The notes: generated from the letters alone by a model not told the origin. Counted from the stretch's first letter, positions 1 through 6,724 are shown. The stretch: DNA of 7,868 bases from Caldisericota bacterium (GCA_026390285.1 JAPLGH010000190.1:1-7868), one strand, 5' to 3'. Program-made: numbers and translations.

Positions 1-745
1 AGAGCTGTACAAGCACGAGGTCGGCCTCCCGTTCGCCTGCGACCATCGCGCCGAGTTGCTGACCCAGGATACCGTCCGGCTGCTGGCCGACATGGGCTGC
101 ACACAAGTCTACCTGGGCATCGAGTCGGGCGACGAGGAGCTGCGCCACCGGGCACTGGGCCGCACGATGAGCAACGAGCTCCTGATCCAGGTTAACGAGC
201 GACTGCACGCAGCAGGCATGCGCGTCTTTGCGTACAACATGGTGGGGCTGCCGGGGGAAACACGCGCCACGGCGCTGCTGACCCCCAAGCTCAATGCACA
301 GGCACACGTCGACGACGCCTGTATCAGCGTCTTCTCGCCCTATCCCTCCACGGCCCTGTATGAGGCCAGCATCAAGGACGGGTCTGTCGCCGAACCCATC
401 GACTACACACACCTCACCTTCCTCGACCAACCCGGGCTCCACAGCAATGAGGTCGCGTTCATGGCTCTGTCCTTCAACACGCTGCGCCGGTGGTATCAAC
501 GGCATGGCACGGACTCGCGCATGGGCCGCCCGATGGACCGCATCGTCCTGTCGCCCCGCCTGCCCATGCGCTTCATCGTCACCGTCACGGAGCATTGGGA
601 AGGGGAACGCGAAATGATGAAATCCTTCCTGCGCAACCGCGCGCCTGGCGTCTTCCTCTTCGTCAAGCGCCTGCTTCGTGGGCACGCCGCCCCTACACCA
701 CACGCCGCCGCCCACGGCCATCAGGAAGGACCGCCCCACTTCTGA
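1..745 (+). CDS. Radical SAM protein, C-terminal part (probably B12-binding type), 5' truncated by the window
   Basis: The reading frame is open from base 2 to the TGA at 743-745, giving 247 visible codons; the true start lies outside the window. The visible part is the second half of a radical SAM barrel. It has a GIESG strand motif at visible residues 39-43 inside a 'LGIESGDEELR' context, then an 'ALGRTM' stretch and a 'NMVGLPGET' loop. These are typical of the B12-binding/BchE-like radical SAM group. The CxxxCxxC iron-sulfur motif and any cobalamin domain would lie upstream and cannot be checked. Family knowledge says such enzymes use S-adenosylmethionine and a 4Fe-4S cluster for methylation, cyclisation or related radical chemistry; the substrate here is unknown. 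The last 20 or so residues are rich in His, Ala and Pro (five His), probably a disordered tail. A terminator follows, so this is the last gene of its transcript. Confidence 0.85.
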   Translation, partial: ELYKHEVGLPFACDHRAELLTQDTVRLLADMGCTQVYLGIESGDEELRHRALGRTMSNELLIQVNERLHAAGMRVFAYNMVGLPGETRATALLTPKLNAQAHVDDACISVFSPYPSTALYEASIKDGSVAEPIDYTHLTFLDQPGLHSNEVAFMALSFNTLRRWYQRHGTDSRMGRPMDRIVLSPRLPMRFIVTVTEHWEGEREMMKSFLRNRAPGVFLFVKRLLRGHAAPTPHAAAHGHQEGPPHF

Positions 746-770
746 ACCCTGCACACATTGCCTCTTCCTG

Positions 771-806
771 CAGTGCCGCCAGCGTCTCTGGCGGCACTGG
801 ACTTTT
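771..806 (+). terminator. Intrinsic terminator after the radical SAM gene
   Basis: A perfect 11-bp inverted repeat (771-781 with 789-799, arm CAGTGCCGCCA) encloses a 7-base loop. A T run (803-806) and further pyrimidines follow within a few bases. It starts 25 bases after the stop codon. This is the clearest rho-independent terminator in the window and separates the radical SAM gene from the block beginning at 960. Confidence 0.85.
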
Positions 807-959
807 CCTCGGCGACCTCGAAAGTCAAACCAGGGTCATGGCGTTGTATGAGTAGCAGGGCAATACACGCGCGCATGGAAGACCGGAGAATCGCTGAAAC
901 ATGTTGGTATTCGACCCGCCAGCTGGGGACAAATTCACCGTAGGAGAGGAGTCAAACGC
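807..959 (+). other. Upstream region of the secreted-protein gene; no convincing promoter seen
   Basis: This leader follows the terminator and must carry the promoter of the next transcript. I looked for -35/-10 pairs of the housekeeping type and for ECF-type GAAC/CGT pairs. A GAAAC lies at 896-900, but no matching -10 element stands at the right distance, so I make no promoter call. The only clear signal is a purine-rich Shine-Dalgarno sequence, GGAGAGGAG, at 943-951, placed 8 bases before the ATG at 960. No credible small gene is present. Confidence 0.5.
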
Positions 960-1439
960 ATGAAACATCGGAAGAATATTCTTGTCCTTCTTGTATTGCT
1001 CGCACTCCTGGGAGCGAGCCAGTCGATCACCGTCTGCCCCGGCAGAGCATCTGCGGCCACAAGAACCGAGCCGCTGCCGGTCATGGCAAATGGAAAACTC
1101 CGTCCTTTCAGCATCAACATCGGATCCTTCGGGTACAAAGACACGAGCGAGAAATACACCGTGAAAGCAGGAAAGTACATCATTGCTCGCCTGGAGAATT
1201 CTGGCGGCCATGATGTCTACATGACGGTCATCTATCCAGGCGATCAGCGTCCAGTGGGTGGCAGAAGTGACCGGGTGAAGTTCACCAGGGAAGACCAGAC
1301 CAGGATCCTGTGGACCAACGTCACCTCCATGACGAAAGAGGTGACGATCAGGATGAGCTCGCCCGCTCTCGCTCTCGTTCAAGCAACGGGCACCGTCTCC
1401 ACGGGCTGGTACACTGAAGAAGACACGATCATCTATTGA
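960..1439 (+). CDS. Small secreted protein of unknown function (159 aa)
   Basis: I do not recognise this protein. Residues 1-5 (MKHRK) are basic and are followed by a strongly hydrophobic core at about 6-19. The next stretch is small and polar, with an Ala-rich segment near 28-33 that could hold a signal peptidase I site. Export is therefore likely. The mature part, about 125 residues, alternates polar and beta-branched residues ('YTVKAGKYIIARLEN', 'EVTIRMSSPALALVQATG'), as expected of a small beta-sandwich domain. It has no Cys after the signal peptide, no lipobox and no visible catalytic motif. The ATG at 960 is chosen for its strong Shine-Dalgarno site at 943-951. The next gene begins 52 bases downstream on the same strand, so the two are probably co-transcribed with the sigma/anti-sigma pair. 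A surface-exposed binding or stress-related role is only a guess. Confidence 0.75.
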   Translation: MKHRKNILVLLVLLALLGASQSITVCPGRASAATRTEPLPVMANGKLRPFSINIGSFGYKDTSEKYTVKAGKYIIARLENSGGHDVYMTVIYPGDQRPVGGRSDRVKFTREDQTRILWTNVTSMTKEVTIRMSSPALALVQATGTVSTGWYTEEDTIIY

Positions 1440-1491
1440 TATGGCAGCCACGACTATCGATCTATCGGCACATTCCTGACGGAGGCATACC

Positions 1492-2040
1492 TTGGAGACA
1501 GAACGCGAGATACAGAAGGAACACCTGCAAACAGGCAGGAGAACGAGAAGGCTGTTGTTCATCATCATTCCCGTCGTCGTCATACTCGGCGCCATGCTTC
1601 TTGTGTGGCGGCCGTGGTACACGCCAAAGCCGTATTCTCCTTCCACCGACCCCTGGATCCACATCATGTATTCCCATTCGGAGCTCCTGGAGGATCAGAA
1701 CCTAGCAGACAGCGGCAAACACCCCGAGTTTCTGGACCCCGGGAAGGCACTGGATGCATTTCTTGCAACAGACGACGGCTATCTGGATCTGCGGCCCCAG
1801 TACAGATTCAAAGTACAGGCCTCGGAATTCCGGGATTACGGAAAGGATCCCACAAATGGAGATCGGCTCTTTCTCGGCACGTTTCCGGAACACGGCATAT
1901 TCGTCTTCTTCCGGCTGCGCCAGGTCCTTGGCGCCGGACCGACCAAGGCCTGGTCTGTCGTCGGATATCTGATCGTCCCGTACAGCTCATCGTGGCAGGA
2001 GAGAACAACGGGTCCGAATCTTCTCAACGGTCTCTGGTAA
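1492..2040 (+). CDS. Membrane-anchored protein of unknown function (182 aa), TTG start
   Basis: I recognise no family. The N-terminus is charged and basic (Arg-rich near residues 16-20), followed by one transmembrane helix at about 21-39. About 140 residues then follow on the outer side of the membrane, so by the positive-inside rule the topology is N-in. The outer domain is rich in aromatic residues (many Trp, Tyr and Phe) and has no Cys. The start is TTG at 1492-1494, supported by GGAGG at 1481-1485 with a 6-base spacer. The next in-frame Met falls inside the membrane helix, so a later start would destroy the anchor. The gene lies 52 bases after the secreted-protein gene and 58 bases before the sigma-factor gene. 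That position suggests it belongs to the same signalling block, as a target or an accessory sensor; this is inference. Confidence 0.75.
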   Translation: METEREIQKEHLQTGRRTRRLLFIIIPVVVILGAMLLVWRPWYTPKPYSPSTDPWIHIMYSHSELLEDQNLADSGKHPEFLDPGKALDAFLATDDGYLDLRPQYRFKVQASEFRDYGKDPTNGDRLFLGTFPEHGIFVFFRLRQVLGAGPTKAWSVVGYLIVPYSSSWQERTTGPNLLNGLW

Positions 2041-2051
2041 TCAGGGCAAAC

Positions 2052-2074
2052 ACCCCCGAACGATCCTCGGGGGT
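2052..2074 (+). promoter_or_regulatory. Perfect hairpin just upstream of the sigma-factor gene
   Basis: ACCCCCGA (2052-2059) and TCGGGGGT (2067-2074) form a perfect 8-bp stem with a 7-base loop, in the 58-base gap between the membrane-protein gene and the sigma gene. No T run follows, so it is not a standard intrinsic terminator. It ends 24 bases before the GTG start and about 11 bases before the Shine-Dalgarno site. It could slow read-through, protect an mRNA end or act as an operator; the sequence does not decide. Confidence 0.5.
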
Positions 2075-2098
2075 ACACTGTCATCGAAGGGGGGCCTG

Positions 2099-2689
2099 GT
2101 GGAGGACAAGTCTGACAGGGAGCTTCTGGAAGACGCACTGAGCGATACGAGCGCAGTAGCCGTGCTGTACGAGCAGTACCGCGACCGTATCCTTGCATAT
2201 CTGTTCCATACGGTATTGGAACGGGACCTGGCCGAGGAATTGACTGAGACCGTCTTTGCCAAGATGGTGGACAATCTGCCAAGGCTGGCACAGGGCAGGG
2301 CTCCTCTGGCGCAATGGCTGTACCGTGTCGCCAGCAACGAGGCCATGTCATGGTTCCGACATCACCGTGCCGAGGAACGGTACCTTGCGCGTGCCCGTGT
2401 CGAAGACAGGGAACCGGACCCCGACTATGACGACATGCTCAGCGAAGCGCAGCGTCACGCGGGCGAAGTGCGGGCCGCAACAGCAGCACTGACTCCTTTT
2501 GAACGAGAATGTGTTGTCCTCCGCTACGGTGAGAAACTGAAGCCACGGGAGGCCGCCGCCGTGCTGGGATGCACAGCGAAGCGAGTAAGCAACGCTCTTC
2601 AGCGTGCCTGCCATATTCTGCGATCGGGTATCGAGGCAAATCCGGACGAATCGCGTCGTGCTCATGAAGAGGAGGTGAAGAGATGCTGA
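2099..2689 (+). CDS. RNA polymerase sigma factor, ECF-like sigma-70 family (196 aa)
   Basis: This is a two-domain sigma factor of ECF size. Region 2 spans about residues 20-92 and includes an acidic 'DLAEELTETVFAKM' core-binding helix (43-56). It also has a 'WLYRVASNEAMSWFRHHR' segment (73-90), the usual place for -10 recognition. After an acidic linker (about 100-120), region 4 covers about 128-176 with 'LTPFERECVVLRY' followed by a helix-turn-helix ('PREAAAVLGCTAKRVSNAL') for -35 recognition. No region 1 or 3 is seen. The start is GTG at 2099-2101, backed by a purine-rich run, AAGGGGGG, at 2087-2094. The 3' end overlaps the next gene by 7 bases, the arrangement expected for translational coupling of a sigma factor with its anti-sigma factor. 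The protein should direct RNA polymerase to a small regulon, possibly including the genes at 960 and 1492. The exact ECF group cannot be assigned by eye. Confidence 0.88.
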   Translation: MEDKSDRELLEDALSDTSAVAVLYEQYRDRILAYLFHTVLERDLAEELTETVFAKMVDNLPRLAQGRAPLAQWLYRVASNEAMSWFRHHRAEERYLARARVEDREPDPDYDDMLSEAQRHAGEVRAATAALTPFERECVVLRYGEKLKPREAAAVLGCTAKRVSNALQRACHILRSGIEANPDESRRAHEEEVKRC

Positions 2690-3570
2690 CACAGGAGGAA
2701 CTTGATCGCGCTCTCGAGTTGGTCGGTTGGGATGAAGTTGATCCGGAATCCGACGACGAATGGAAGAAGGAGAGCGGGCGACGCCTGATCAGACGACTTG
2801 AACGCCTGCAGGTCCATTGGCATCATGTGCGCATCTGGCGCGGAGCCTGTTGTTCTGCAGTCGCAGTGACCCTCGTGATCGGGTGGTTTGTTGGAACCAC
2901 TCCACTGAGAACAGCAATCCATGCCACAGCAGAACTGTCCCCCAGTATCCGTTTGCTTCAGCAAACACAAGAAGAAGCCCCTTCGCCCGACGCGACGGAG
3001 CCGTTGCTGCACCAGATGTGGAAGAAGCTGATAGTACTAGTCACACCTGGGGCACGTTCAGCAGCGGTCACAGATGCACGATGGGATTCTGCGACGGGCC
3101 TGGTCCGCGCAGAAGTGCGGGGAGTGGATGGCTACATTCTGGTTGACCCTCGCTCTGCATCCCTTGTCGGCGTAGTAGGGATGAAGATACCGGCCGATGC
3201 CAGTGTTCAGGAGTCGTCCATGCCTCTCTTTGTTCGGCTGGAGCTGGCACGGCAGCTTACCATGGCTGATCCCCTGATGCAAACGACCGGCCGCCAAGCA
3301 GTAGCAGTGTCTTCTCTGCTAGTCTATCATCTTGAATCCACAAATCATGCTTCTGCGTATCCCACTTCTGAAAAGCAGCAGCGCATTCCACCGGGAACGC
3401 TTGTTGCCGTGCTTCTGCAGAAATCCAATGAGACGGGTCCTGACTTGATAGCAATCGTGGATACCGATGAACGGCGCGTCGTCCAGGTCGTCAATTCGGC
3501 CCGACTAAGAGGACTGGTGGTCAGTAGCCTGATCGGAACATACGCCGTGATGGACAGCAGCGGCAACTAG
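2683..3570 (+). CDS. Probable membrane-anchored anti-sigma factor (295 aa)
   Basis: The ATG at 2683 lies inside the 3' end of the sigma gene (7-base overlap), with a strong Shine-Dalgarno site, GGAGG, at 2671-2675. Residues 1-53 form a charged cytoplasmic segment, with an acidic first half and a basic RRLIRRLERL helix near 33-42. One transmembrane helix follows at about 54-73, then an outer domain of about 220 residues. Size, topology and coupling to the sigma gene fit a transmembrane anti-sigma factor that holds the sigma factor at the membrane until a signal arrives. The zinc-binding anti-sigma motif (HxxxCxxC) is absent: the only cysteines, C56 and C57, sit at the membrane edge. The outer part contains a 'GYILVDPRSASLVG' segment that loosely recalls PepSY-type repeats, but I would not assign it. 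The function is inferred from position and topology; no sequence match supports it. Confidence 0.7.
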   Translation: MLTQEELDRALELVGWDEVDPESDDEWKKESGRRLIRRLERLQVHWHHVRIWRGACCSAVAVTLVIGWFVGTTPLRTAIHATAELSPSIRLLQQTQEEAPSPDATEPLLHQMWKKLIVLVTPGARSAAVTDARWDSATGLVRAEVRGVDGYILVDPRSASLVGVVGMKIPADASVQESSMPLFVRLELARQLTMADPLMQTTGRQAVAVSSLLVYHLESTNHASAYPTSEKQQRIPPGTLVAVLLQKSNETGPDLIAIVDTDERRVVQVVNSARLRGLVVSSLIGTYAVMDSSGN

Positions 3571-3582
3571 CCCCGCCACGTC

Positions 3583-3610
3583 TTGCCCCTCCCGGCAGTA
3601 GGCGTAGACT
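3583..3610 (+). promoter_or_regulatory. Possible weak promoter before the nucleoside kinase gene
   Basis: TTGCCC (3583-3588) and TAGACT (3605-3610) are separated by 16 bases, each matching the housekeeping consensus at 4 of 6 positions. Transcription would begin about 14 bases before the ATG at 3632, only just upstream of the Shine-Dalgarno site AGGAGG (3619-3624), which makes a very short leader. I see no terminator after the anti-sigma gene, so read-through from that block is an alternative. Confidence 0.3.
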
Positions 3611-3631
3611 GAGAGGTCAGGAGGCATCACA

Positions 3632-5293
3632 ATGGCGACAGAGATGATCAGATTGCACATAGAGGAGACTGGCGAGGATGTCCTGTACCCGCGAGGGGTC
3701 CGCCTGGACTCGCTGGCTAAAGACTACGCAGCTCACCATACGTCTCGCATTATGGCGGCCCGCGTCAACAACGACATCCGTGAGCTGTTCAAGACGCTCA
3801 ACCATGACGCCACCATCCGCTTCATCGACTTGACCATGGAAGACGGAGCACGCATCTATCAGCGCGGCCTCGTGTTCATCCTATATGCTGCGGCCCGCGA
3901 CCTGTTTCCCGACCGCAGGCTGCGCGTCCTCCATTCGCTGGGGCTGGGCCTGTTCTGCGACTTCCGGGAAATGCGCGTGACCGACGATGAAGTCGTCCAG
4001 ATCCGGCAGCATATGCAAGAACTCGTCGACCAGGACGTGGAGTACCAGAAGAAGGAGCTGTACAAGTGGGATGCCCTGCAGCTGCTGGAAGGCATGGGTA
4101 TGCATGACAAGGCTGAGCTGCTGCGCTTCCGCAGCAAGTCCACGGTCAACATCTACTACCTGGGCAAACACCCCAACTACTTCTATGGCTTCATGCCGCA
4201 CAGCACCGGCGATACGCCACTCTTCGACCTCATCCCATACCGCACCGGAATGGTGCTGGTGTTCCCCGGCATCACCAGCCCCAACGCCCTGCCGGACTAC
4301 GTCCCTCAGACCAAGCTGGCCGACATCTTTGACGAGGCTGAGGAGTGGGGACGCATTATCGGCGTGGAGACGGCGGGAGACCTCAATGATGTCGTGGCCA
4401 GTGGGCGCACCCGTGAGCTCATCATGGTCAGTGAGATGCTGCACGAGAAGAAGATCGCGCAGCTGGCCGACCGCGTTACAGCCTCGGGAGCACACCTGGT
4501 CCTCATCGCGGGCCCTTCATCGTCGGGCAAGACGACATTCAGCAAGCGGTTGGCGCTGCAGCTCCGGGTCAACGGCTTCGACCCTCACGCCATCTCCCTG
4601 GACGACTACTTCATCGACCGTGACAAGACGCCTCTTGACCCCGGTGGCAAGCCCGACTTCGAGTGCCTGGAGTCGCTCAACACGGTGCGGTTCAACAACG
4701 ACCTCAACCGTATCCTGGCCGGGGAGACTGTCACACGACCGAAGTACAGCTTCAAGACCGGGACCTCCACCGAAACTGGCGATACCATCGTCCCCAACAA
4801 CCGTACCATCCTCGTCGTCGAGGGTATCCATGGCCTGAACCCGAAGCTGACGTCCCAGGTCCCGGACAGCGCCAAGTATCGCATCTATGTGTCGGCCCTC
4901 ACCTTCCTCAACCTTGACGCCGACAACCGCATCCCGACCACCGACGTGCGAATCCTCCGGCGCATGGTACGTGACCACAACTTCCGCGGGTACTCGGCCC
5001 TGCAGACCCTGCAGATCTGGCACTCGGTCCGCATGGGCGAGGAGCAGCACATCTTCCCCTTCCAGGAGAACGGCGACGCCATGTTCAACTCATCGCTCGT
5101 GTACGAGTTGGCCTTCCTCAAGAACTACGCCATGCAGCTGCTGCTGCAGATCGACAACACGGTGCCCGAGTATTCCGAGGCACGCCGGCTGATCCGGTTC
5201 CTTGACTACTTTCTGCCGGTAATGGACATCGACGTCATCCCCAGCACGTCCATCATTCGCGAGTTCATCGGCAACAGCTACTTCAACTACTAG
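3632..5293 (+). CDS. Nucleoside (uridine) kinase with N-terminal TGS/tRNA-synthetase-like domains (553 aa)
   Basis: This is a P-loop kinase of the uridine kinase/phosphoribulokinase type joined to a long N-terminal region. Residues about 5-67 look like a TGS domain, and about 68-240 resemble the second N-terminal domain of threonyl-tRNA synthetase ('DGARIYQRG' at 71-79). The kinase part begins near 288. It has the Walker A loop GPSSSGKTT at 294-302 (Lys300), 'SLDDYF' at 322-327 with the presumed catalytic or substrate-binding acids D324/D325, and a 'VVEGIHGL' Walker-B-like strand with E397. All key residues are intact, so it should transfer phosphate from a nucleoside triphosphate to a nucleoside in the cytoplasm (pyrimidine salvage). 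The exact substrate is not certain. The length of about 550 fits the bacterial 'nucleoside kinase' family with this fusion. The ATG is preceded by AGGAGG at 3619-3624. The next gene follows after 12 bases, implying one operon. Confidence 0.88.
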   Translation: MATEMIRLHIEETGEDVLYPRGVRLDSLAKDYAAHHTSRIMAARVNNDIRELFKTLNHDATIRFIDLTMEDGARIYQRGLVFILYAAARDLFPDRRLRVLHSLGLGLFCDFREMRVTDDEVVQIRQHMQELVDQDVEYQKKELYKWDALQLLEGMGMHDKAELLRFRSKSTVNIYYLGKHPNYFYGFMPHSTGDTPLFDLIPYRTGMVLVFPGITSPNALPDYVPQTKLADIFDEAEEWGRIIGVETAGDLNDVVASGRTRELIMVSEMLHEKKIAQLADRVTASGAHLVLIAGPSSSGKTTFSKRLALQLRVNGFDPHAISLDDYFIDRDKTPLDPGGKPDFECLESLNTVRFNNDLNRILAGETVTRPKYSFKTGTSTETGDTIVPNNRTILVVEGIHGLNPKLTSQVPDSAKYRIYVSALTFLNLDADNRIPTTDVRILRRMVRDHNFRGYSALQTLQIWHSVRMGEEQHIFPFQENGDAMFNSSLVYELAFLKNYAMQLLLQIDNTVPEYSEARRLIRFLDYFLPVMDIDVIPSTSIIREFIGNSYFNY

Positions 5294-5305
5294 GAGGAAG
5301 GACTT

Positions 5306-6136
5306 ATGCACACCGACCGAATCATGCAGCTGGCACTGGACATGGCGGGACTCACGGAGGTCCCGGAGGACACTCAGGTGTACGTGCCCGGCGAGATCAC
5401 CAAGGCACTGGTGTGCATCGACGCCGATACCGGCCTACTGAACATAGCCCGCGACCTTGGGTACGACGGCGTCATCGTGCATCACCCGCAGGGAAACGAG
5501 GCCATGCTGAACCTGCACCTCGTCATGAACCGACAACTGCAGACCCTCACGAAAGCAGGTGTGCCGGGGGACGAGGCACGTGAGGCTCTGCGGCCCAGGC
5601 AGTTCAGTGTCGAGCGAAACAACCACATGCGCAACTGGGACTACATGCCCAGCGTCGCCCGCCTCATGGGGATGCCGTTCATGAACGTCCACTATCCCTG
5701 CGACCTTATGATGGAACGCATCGTGGACCCCCACGTTCAGCGGCGCCTGGCTGAGACCGGCCCTGCAGCAACTGTACAGGACCTGACCGACATCCTGCTG
5801 GAAATTCCTGAGTTCGCGCATGCGAAGACGCGTCCCGCGGTGGTCGTCGGAGACCCCGCTGCGGCAGCCGGCAAGGTCGTCACGGCCTTCGCAGGTGGCA
5901 CCAACGGTGGAGCTGCCGTCGTGGAAGCGTATTGGCGGCATGGCGTCGCGACCGTGATGACCCTGCACATGGAGGTCGCCGACGTCCTGAAACTGCGCCA
6001 GTCGGAAGTTAAGGGGATGCTCGTCGTCGCCGGACACATGGCGTGCGATTCCGTGGGACTCAATGCGCTCATCCGGGTTCTGCGCACAAGCGGGCTCGAT
6101 CTGACACCAATGGGCGGCATCGTGCCGGGGGCGTAA
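5306..6136 (+). CDS. NIF3-like (DUF34) dinuclear metal-centre protein (276 aa)
   Basis: The protein resembles the NIF3/DUF34 family. An early strand, 'KALVCIDAD', leads to 'DGVIVHHPQG' with H59 and H60, matching the family's conserved HHP metal site. A middle 'VHYPCDLMMERIV' segment (from about 129) and a glycine-rich 'FAGGTNGG' follow. A late 'VAGHMACDSVG' has H244 and D248, where the family usually carries its second group of metal ligands (GHxxSE in many members; here Asp replaces Glu). Proteins of this family form toroidal hexamers with two metal ions per subunit. Their cellular role is unresolved, and 'GTP cyclohydrolase I type 2' is a common unsupported label. Translation starts at the ATG at 5306, with a Shine-Dalgarno site (AGGAGG, 5292-5297) overlapping the stop codon of the kinase gene. 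This tight junction ties it to nucleoside salvage by context. The assignment rests on motifs and is fairly, not fully, certain. Confidence 0.65.
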   Translation: MHTDRIMQLALDMAGLTEVPEDTQVYVPGEITKALVCIDADTGLLNIARDLGYDGVIVHHPQGNEAMLNLHLVMNRQLQTLTKAGVPGDEAREALRPRQFSVERNNHMRNWDYMPSVARLMGMPFMNVHYPCDLMMERIVDPHVQRRLAETGPAATVQDLTDILLEIPEFAHAKTRPAVVVGDPAAAAGKVVTAFAGGTNGGAAVVEAYWRHGVATVMTLHMEVADVLKLRQSEVKGMLVVAGHMACDSVGLNALIRVLRTSGLDLTPMGGIVPGA

Positions 6137-6157
6137 GATCCGCACAGGGAGAGACAC

Positions 6158-6724
6158 GTGAATGCCAGGACGCGAGACGTGCCCGACAATCGGAGACTGC
6201 TTCGAGTCATCGTCGTCGGCGCCGTATTCATGGTACTTTTCGGCTCGGCTCTGCACTTCTTCTATGGCTGGTTTGGTCAGAGCACTCTCGTGGGGTTGCT
6301 CGCCCCTGTCAATGAGTCCATCTGGGAACACGCCAAGCTGGTCTTCCTGCCGCCGCTCCTCTAGTATGTCTTCATGGCACTATCACTGGAACGACTGCGC
6401 TCTTCTGAACTGATCGGGGCATCGGCTGTCGTGCTGTGGTTCATGCCGCTGTTCCAGATAGCATTCTACTATGCCTACGCCGCGATCGCACACGGTGACC
6501 TGTTTGTGATGGACATTGTGGACTTCACGCTGACAGTCGTTCTGGGGCAGGTACTGTTCTACCAGCTGACTACCCGCCTTCATTGCACGCGAGGGGGTCG
6601 CGTCGCGGCTCTGCTCTCGGTCATTGCCTTAGCCGGCATCTTCGTCGTCTTCACGGTACTGCCACCACACGTCCCTCTGTTTATGGACCCAACCAACGGC
6701 ACCTACGGCTTGCCAATAGAATAG
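6158..6724 (+). pseudogene. DUF6512-like membrane protein gene interrupted by an in-frame TAG at codon 69
   Basis: Two open segments, 6158-6361 and 6365-6724, lie in the same frame and are separated only by the TAG at 6362-6364. Read through, they give 188 codons, which suits a DUF6512-type membrane protein. The first part has a membrane helix (about 15-36) with 'LHFFYGW' and the signature VNESIWEHAK at 51-60. The second part has further hydrophobic helices (about 85-112, 116-138, 148-169) and the family-like ending 'PLFMDPTNGTYG' (173-184). The stop falls inside a predicted membrane helix, just where an aromatic residue would be expected (LL-stop-YVF), so one base change from TAC or TAT explains it. 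The start is GTG at 6158-6160 with AGGGAGAG upstream at 6146-6153. The ATG at 6374 has no Shine-Dalgarno site, so independent translation of the second half is unlikely. The gene follows the NIF3-like gene by 21 bases. It may be a decaying gene, a sequencing error or a suppressed stop; its function is unknown. Confidence 0.75.

Noticed and set aside
758..943. 61-codon frame in the gap after the radical SAM gene
   Set aside because: It runs straight through the terminator stem and loop, has no Shine-Dalgarno site and has no protein-like hydrophobic pattern.
896..945. ECF-type promoter starting at GAAAC (896-900) before the secreted-protein gene
   Set aside because: No CGT-like -10 element lies at the required 15-17-base distance.
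825..1667. 280-codon open frame on the minus strand opposite the secreted-protein gene
   Set aside because: It lies antisense to two genes with good ribosome sites, has no clear start signal, is of low-complexity composition and runs into the intergenic leader; it looks like a by-product of high GC.
2045..2080. Intrinsic terminator between the membrane-protein gene and the sigma gene
   Set aside because: The hairpin is strong but is followed by TACACTGTC, with no T run, so standard termination is not supported.
2683..2860. Zinc-binding anti-sigma (ZAS) domain
   Set aside because: His45, His47, His48 and Cys56-Cys57 do not form HxxxCxxC, and the cysteines are adjacent at the membrane edge.
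3987..4838. 283-codon plus-strand frame inside the nucleoside kinase gene
   Set aside because: The translation is overwhelmingly Ser/Arg/Thr/Trp, the usual signature of a shifted frame in GC-rich DNA, while the kinase frame has intact catalytic motifs.
5435..6331. 298-codon open frame on the minus strand opposite the NIF3-like gene
   Set aside because: The sense strand carries recognisable family motifs and a coupled ribosome site; the antisense product is His/Arg/Val-rich with no recognisable domain.
6374..6724. Separate 116-aa membrane protein starting at the ATG at 6374
   Set aside because: No ribosome binding site precedes it, it is in frame with the upstream segment, and together they make one family-length protein; it is better explained as the second half of an interrupted gene.
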